Below are positions 30,765-32,131 of a stretch of DNA of 32,131 bases, in pieces; the stretch's first letter is position 1, and every line of letters begins with the position of its first letter. The notes beneath the pieces were generated by a model. It saw nothing but the letters and a program-made list of their open reading frames with translations, was not told where the DNA came from and made no database searches. A program made the translations under genes and the position numbers. Source of the DNA: Clostridiales bacterium (GTDB lineage: Bacteria > Bacillota > Clostridia > Lachnospirales > Lachnospiraceae); NCBI GenBank assembly GCA_014799595.1, contig JAAVHR010000091.1:6829-38959 (forward strand), written 5' to 3'.

Positions 30765-31814
30765 ATGGCAAAAAAGAAATCTTTTCGTCTCCCTCCAGGA
30801 TATGGAAGTGTAACCAAATTATCGGGTAATCGGAGACGTCCCTATATGGTAAAAGTAAATACCAAGAGGGATGACCGAGGATACCCCAAATTTGATATTC
30901 TTGGATATTATGAGAAACGTGCAGATGCCCTGCAGGCTCTCGCTGACTACAACAAGAATCCATACGATTTAAAGGCAAGTAAAGCAACTTTTCAAGATGT
31001 TTATGAAATGTGGTTTAAGCGGAAGTATGAAACTTCAAAAAAGAAATATTCCCAAAGTAGTATAAACTGCACTGTGGGAGCATTTAAAAAGTGTGTAGCA
31101 CTCCATGATAAAATCTTTACTGATATACGCACAATCCATTTACAAGCGGTTTTAGACGATTTTACCCTATCCCATGCATATATGGAGCATATCAAGAATT
31201 TATTCAATCAGATGTACAAATATGCCCTAGAATATGATATCATTCAAAAGGATTACTCCCAATTTGTCAAAATCAATAAAGAGGATGATGATGAGCATGG
31301 TGTTCCGTTTTCTAAAGAGGATCTAAAAAAGTTGTGGCAGCACAAAGACAAGCCTTTTGTTGATACAGTACTTATATACATATATTCCGGCTGGAGAATA
31401 TCAGAACTACTCAACATGCCACTGGAAAACATTGATATGGAACAAAAAACCTTTCAAGGTGGTGTAAAGACCAGAGCAAGCAAGAACAGGATTGTTCCTA
31501 TACACTCCAAGGTATATGACATGGTAAAGGCAAGGCACCAGGAAGGACAAAAGACACTATTCTATCATGAGGGAAAGAAAGTTACAGTAAACAAGTATTA
31601 TGAATTTTTCCGCTCTGCTCTCCAATCTGCGGGTATAACGGAACCGCACACACCCCACGACTGCCGACATACCTTTGCTACTTTACTTAATAATGCAAAT
31701 GCGAATCCTGTAGCAGTAAAAAGGCTATTGGGACACTCCACCAACGATATTACGGAACGGATATATACACATAAAGATATTGACGAGTTACGGACGGAAA
31801 TAGAAAAAATATAG
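30765..31814 (+). CDS. int: Tyrosine recombinase (integrase)
   Basis: This is a 349-residue integrase. An N-terminal arm-binding domain (about 10-65, RPYMVKVNTKRDDRGYPKFD) is followed by a SAM-like core-binding domain (75-170) and the catalytic domain. The catalytic residues are in place: Arg211 in SGWRISEL, His298 and Arg301 in HTPHDCRH, His324 in LLGHST and Tyr334 in RIYTH. It catalyses site-specific integration and excision. It lies 190 bases from the right 20-bp repeat, the usual position beside attR. The ATG follows GAAAGGTCTGG. A strong terminator follows. Confidence 0.94.
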   Translation: MAKKKSFRLPPGYGSVTKLSGNRRRPYMVKVNTKRDDRGYPKFDILGYYEKRADALQALADYNKNPYDLKASKATFQDVYEMWFKRKYETSKKKYSQSSINCTVGAFKKCVALHDKIFTDIRTIHLQAVLDDFTLSHAYMEHIKNLFNQMYKYALEYDIIQKDYSQFVKINKEDDDEHGVPFSKEDLKKLWQHKDKPFVDTVLIYIYSGWRISELLNMPLENIDMEQKTFQGGVKTRASKNRIVPIHSKVYDMVKARHQEGQKTLFYHEGKKVTVNKYYEFFRSALQSAGITEPHTPHDCRHTFATLLNNANANPVAVKRLLGHSTNDITERIYTHKDIDELRTEIEKI

Positions 31815-31877
31815 CCCCTATTGAACCGCTCCCTTTTTGACCGAGGTTATGTAAGTTCAATTTAGGGGCTATTTTTA
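31811..31877 (+). terminator. Terminator of the integrase gene
   Basis: ATAGCCCCTA with TTGAAC pairs with GTTCAA and TTAGGGGCTAT around a loop of about 28 bases, followed by T5. The stem starts at the stop codon. Confidence 0.8.
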
Positions 31878-31886
31878 TTATATATT

Positions 31887-31904
31887 GTGTTACTCCTGTG
31901 TTAC
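31887..31904. repeat. Paired GTGTTAC motifs, likely integrase arm site (right)
   Basis: GTGTTAC at 31887-31893 and 31898-31904 has the same 11-base period and orientation as the pair at 21078-21095 at the other end of the element. Confidence 0.6.
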
Positions 31905-32003
31905 TCTCAATGTATTTTTCATTAGTTTTCATAACATATCTAATTTAATCAAAACCTTATTTTATCAAGGTTTTAGGAAGTTCAATTTTCACCAAGTTCA
32001 AAG

Positions 32004-32023
32004 AAAATTAAAATTTCATTAAA
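32004..32023. repeat. Candidate attR
   Basis: This is an exact copy of the 20 bases at 21013-21032. Together they would bound an element of about 10.99 kb. Confidence 0.65.
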
Positions 32024-32131
32024 AATTTGTAGCTATTCAGAACCTGCAAAAGTGATATACAAATTGCGTTTATTGGACTGATGTCCACATGAAGATTTTT
32101 ACCAGCCATTATGGGAAATTATTAGATATTA

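Larger units (their letters stand above)
31815..32131. other. Right end of the integrated element and flank
   Basis: After the terminator come two GTGTTAC motifs (31887-31904), about 100 bases of AT-rich sequence, the right 20-bp repeat (32004-32023), then host flank. A 33-codon leftward frame (ATG near 32116) crosses the repeat and ends in it, but it has no supporting signal. No gene is called. Confidence 0.6.

Noticed and set aside
32024-32116. Short leftward frame crossing the right repeat as a target gene for integration
   Set aside because: It is 33 codons, has no ribosome-binding site or recognisable family, and has in-frame stops just upstream; it is insufficient to claim an integration gene.

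Overview
The window is AT-rich DNA with strong AGGAGG ribosome-binding sites and compact, mostly leftward operons. It includes a cytoplasmic chemoreceptor, secreted CBM21-like starch-binding proteins and HicAB. This suggests a motile, polysaccharide-using Clostridia of the Lachnospiraceae type (Roseburia/Agathobacter/Lachnospira-like). The assignment is an inference from style and gene content, not from a marker gene.

Layout. (1) Positions 1-5.5 kb hold a leftward run of accessory genes: a metallophosphoesterase, a SUKH (SMI1/KNR4) protein, a DUF1266-DUF2185 fusion, a HAD hydrolase, hypotheticals, and one gene split by a small insertion. Several resemble immunity or orphan-immunity genes of polymorphic-toxin systems. 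(2) At 5.9-7.3 kb is a soluble methyl-accepting chemotaxis protein with a zinc-binding CZB domain. (3) At 7.4-15.8 kb is a five-gene leftward operon: SWIM zinc finger, HEAT-like solenoid, MoxR AAA+ ATPase, DUF5682 and VWA/MIDAS. This matches a widespread but poorly characterised MoxR-VWA ternary system thought to act in biological conflict. (4) At 16.1-18.0 kb are tandem paralogous secreted CBM21-like proteins, each with a near-consensus promoter and the same palindrome over the predicted transcription start. (5) At 18.5-21.0 kb are a membrane protein, a DUF1266-DUF4253 protein, and a decayed copy of the latter's 3' end. (6) From about 21.0 to 32.0 kb is an integrated element of about 11 kb. 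It is bounded by a 20-bp direct repeat and carries a tyrosine integrase, divergent XRE regulators, a replication module (initiator plus DnaC-like loader) with iterons inside the initiator gene, HicAB, a probable type I toxin-antitoxin, Uma2, HIRAN, RHH and sigma-like genes. No capsid, terminase, relaxase or conjugation gene is visible. It resembles a phage satellite (PICI-like) or a minimal integrative element.

The most notable structure outside genes is a set of small, non-coding, strongly folded insertions of about 134-187 bp. There are two size and sequence classes plus a variant. They have inverted termini (GTTACTGTTCAC or GTAACAGTTCAGC) and 8-bp target duplications that can be read directly. 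One has split a gene whose frame is restored exactly by removing the element and one target copy. One is nested inside another. One has landed in a pre-existing palindrome. Their hairpin stems differ between copies by compensating base changes while some loops are kept.
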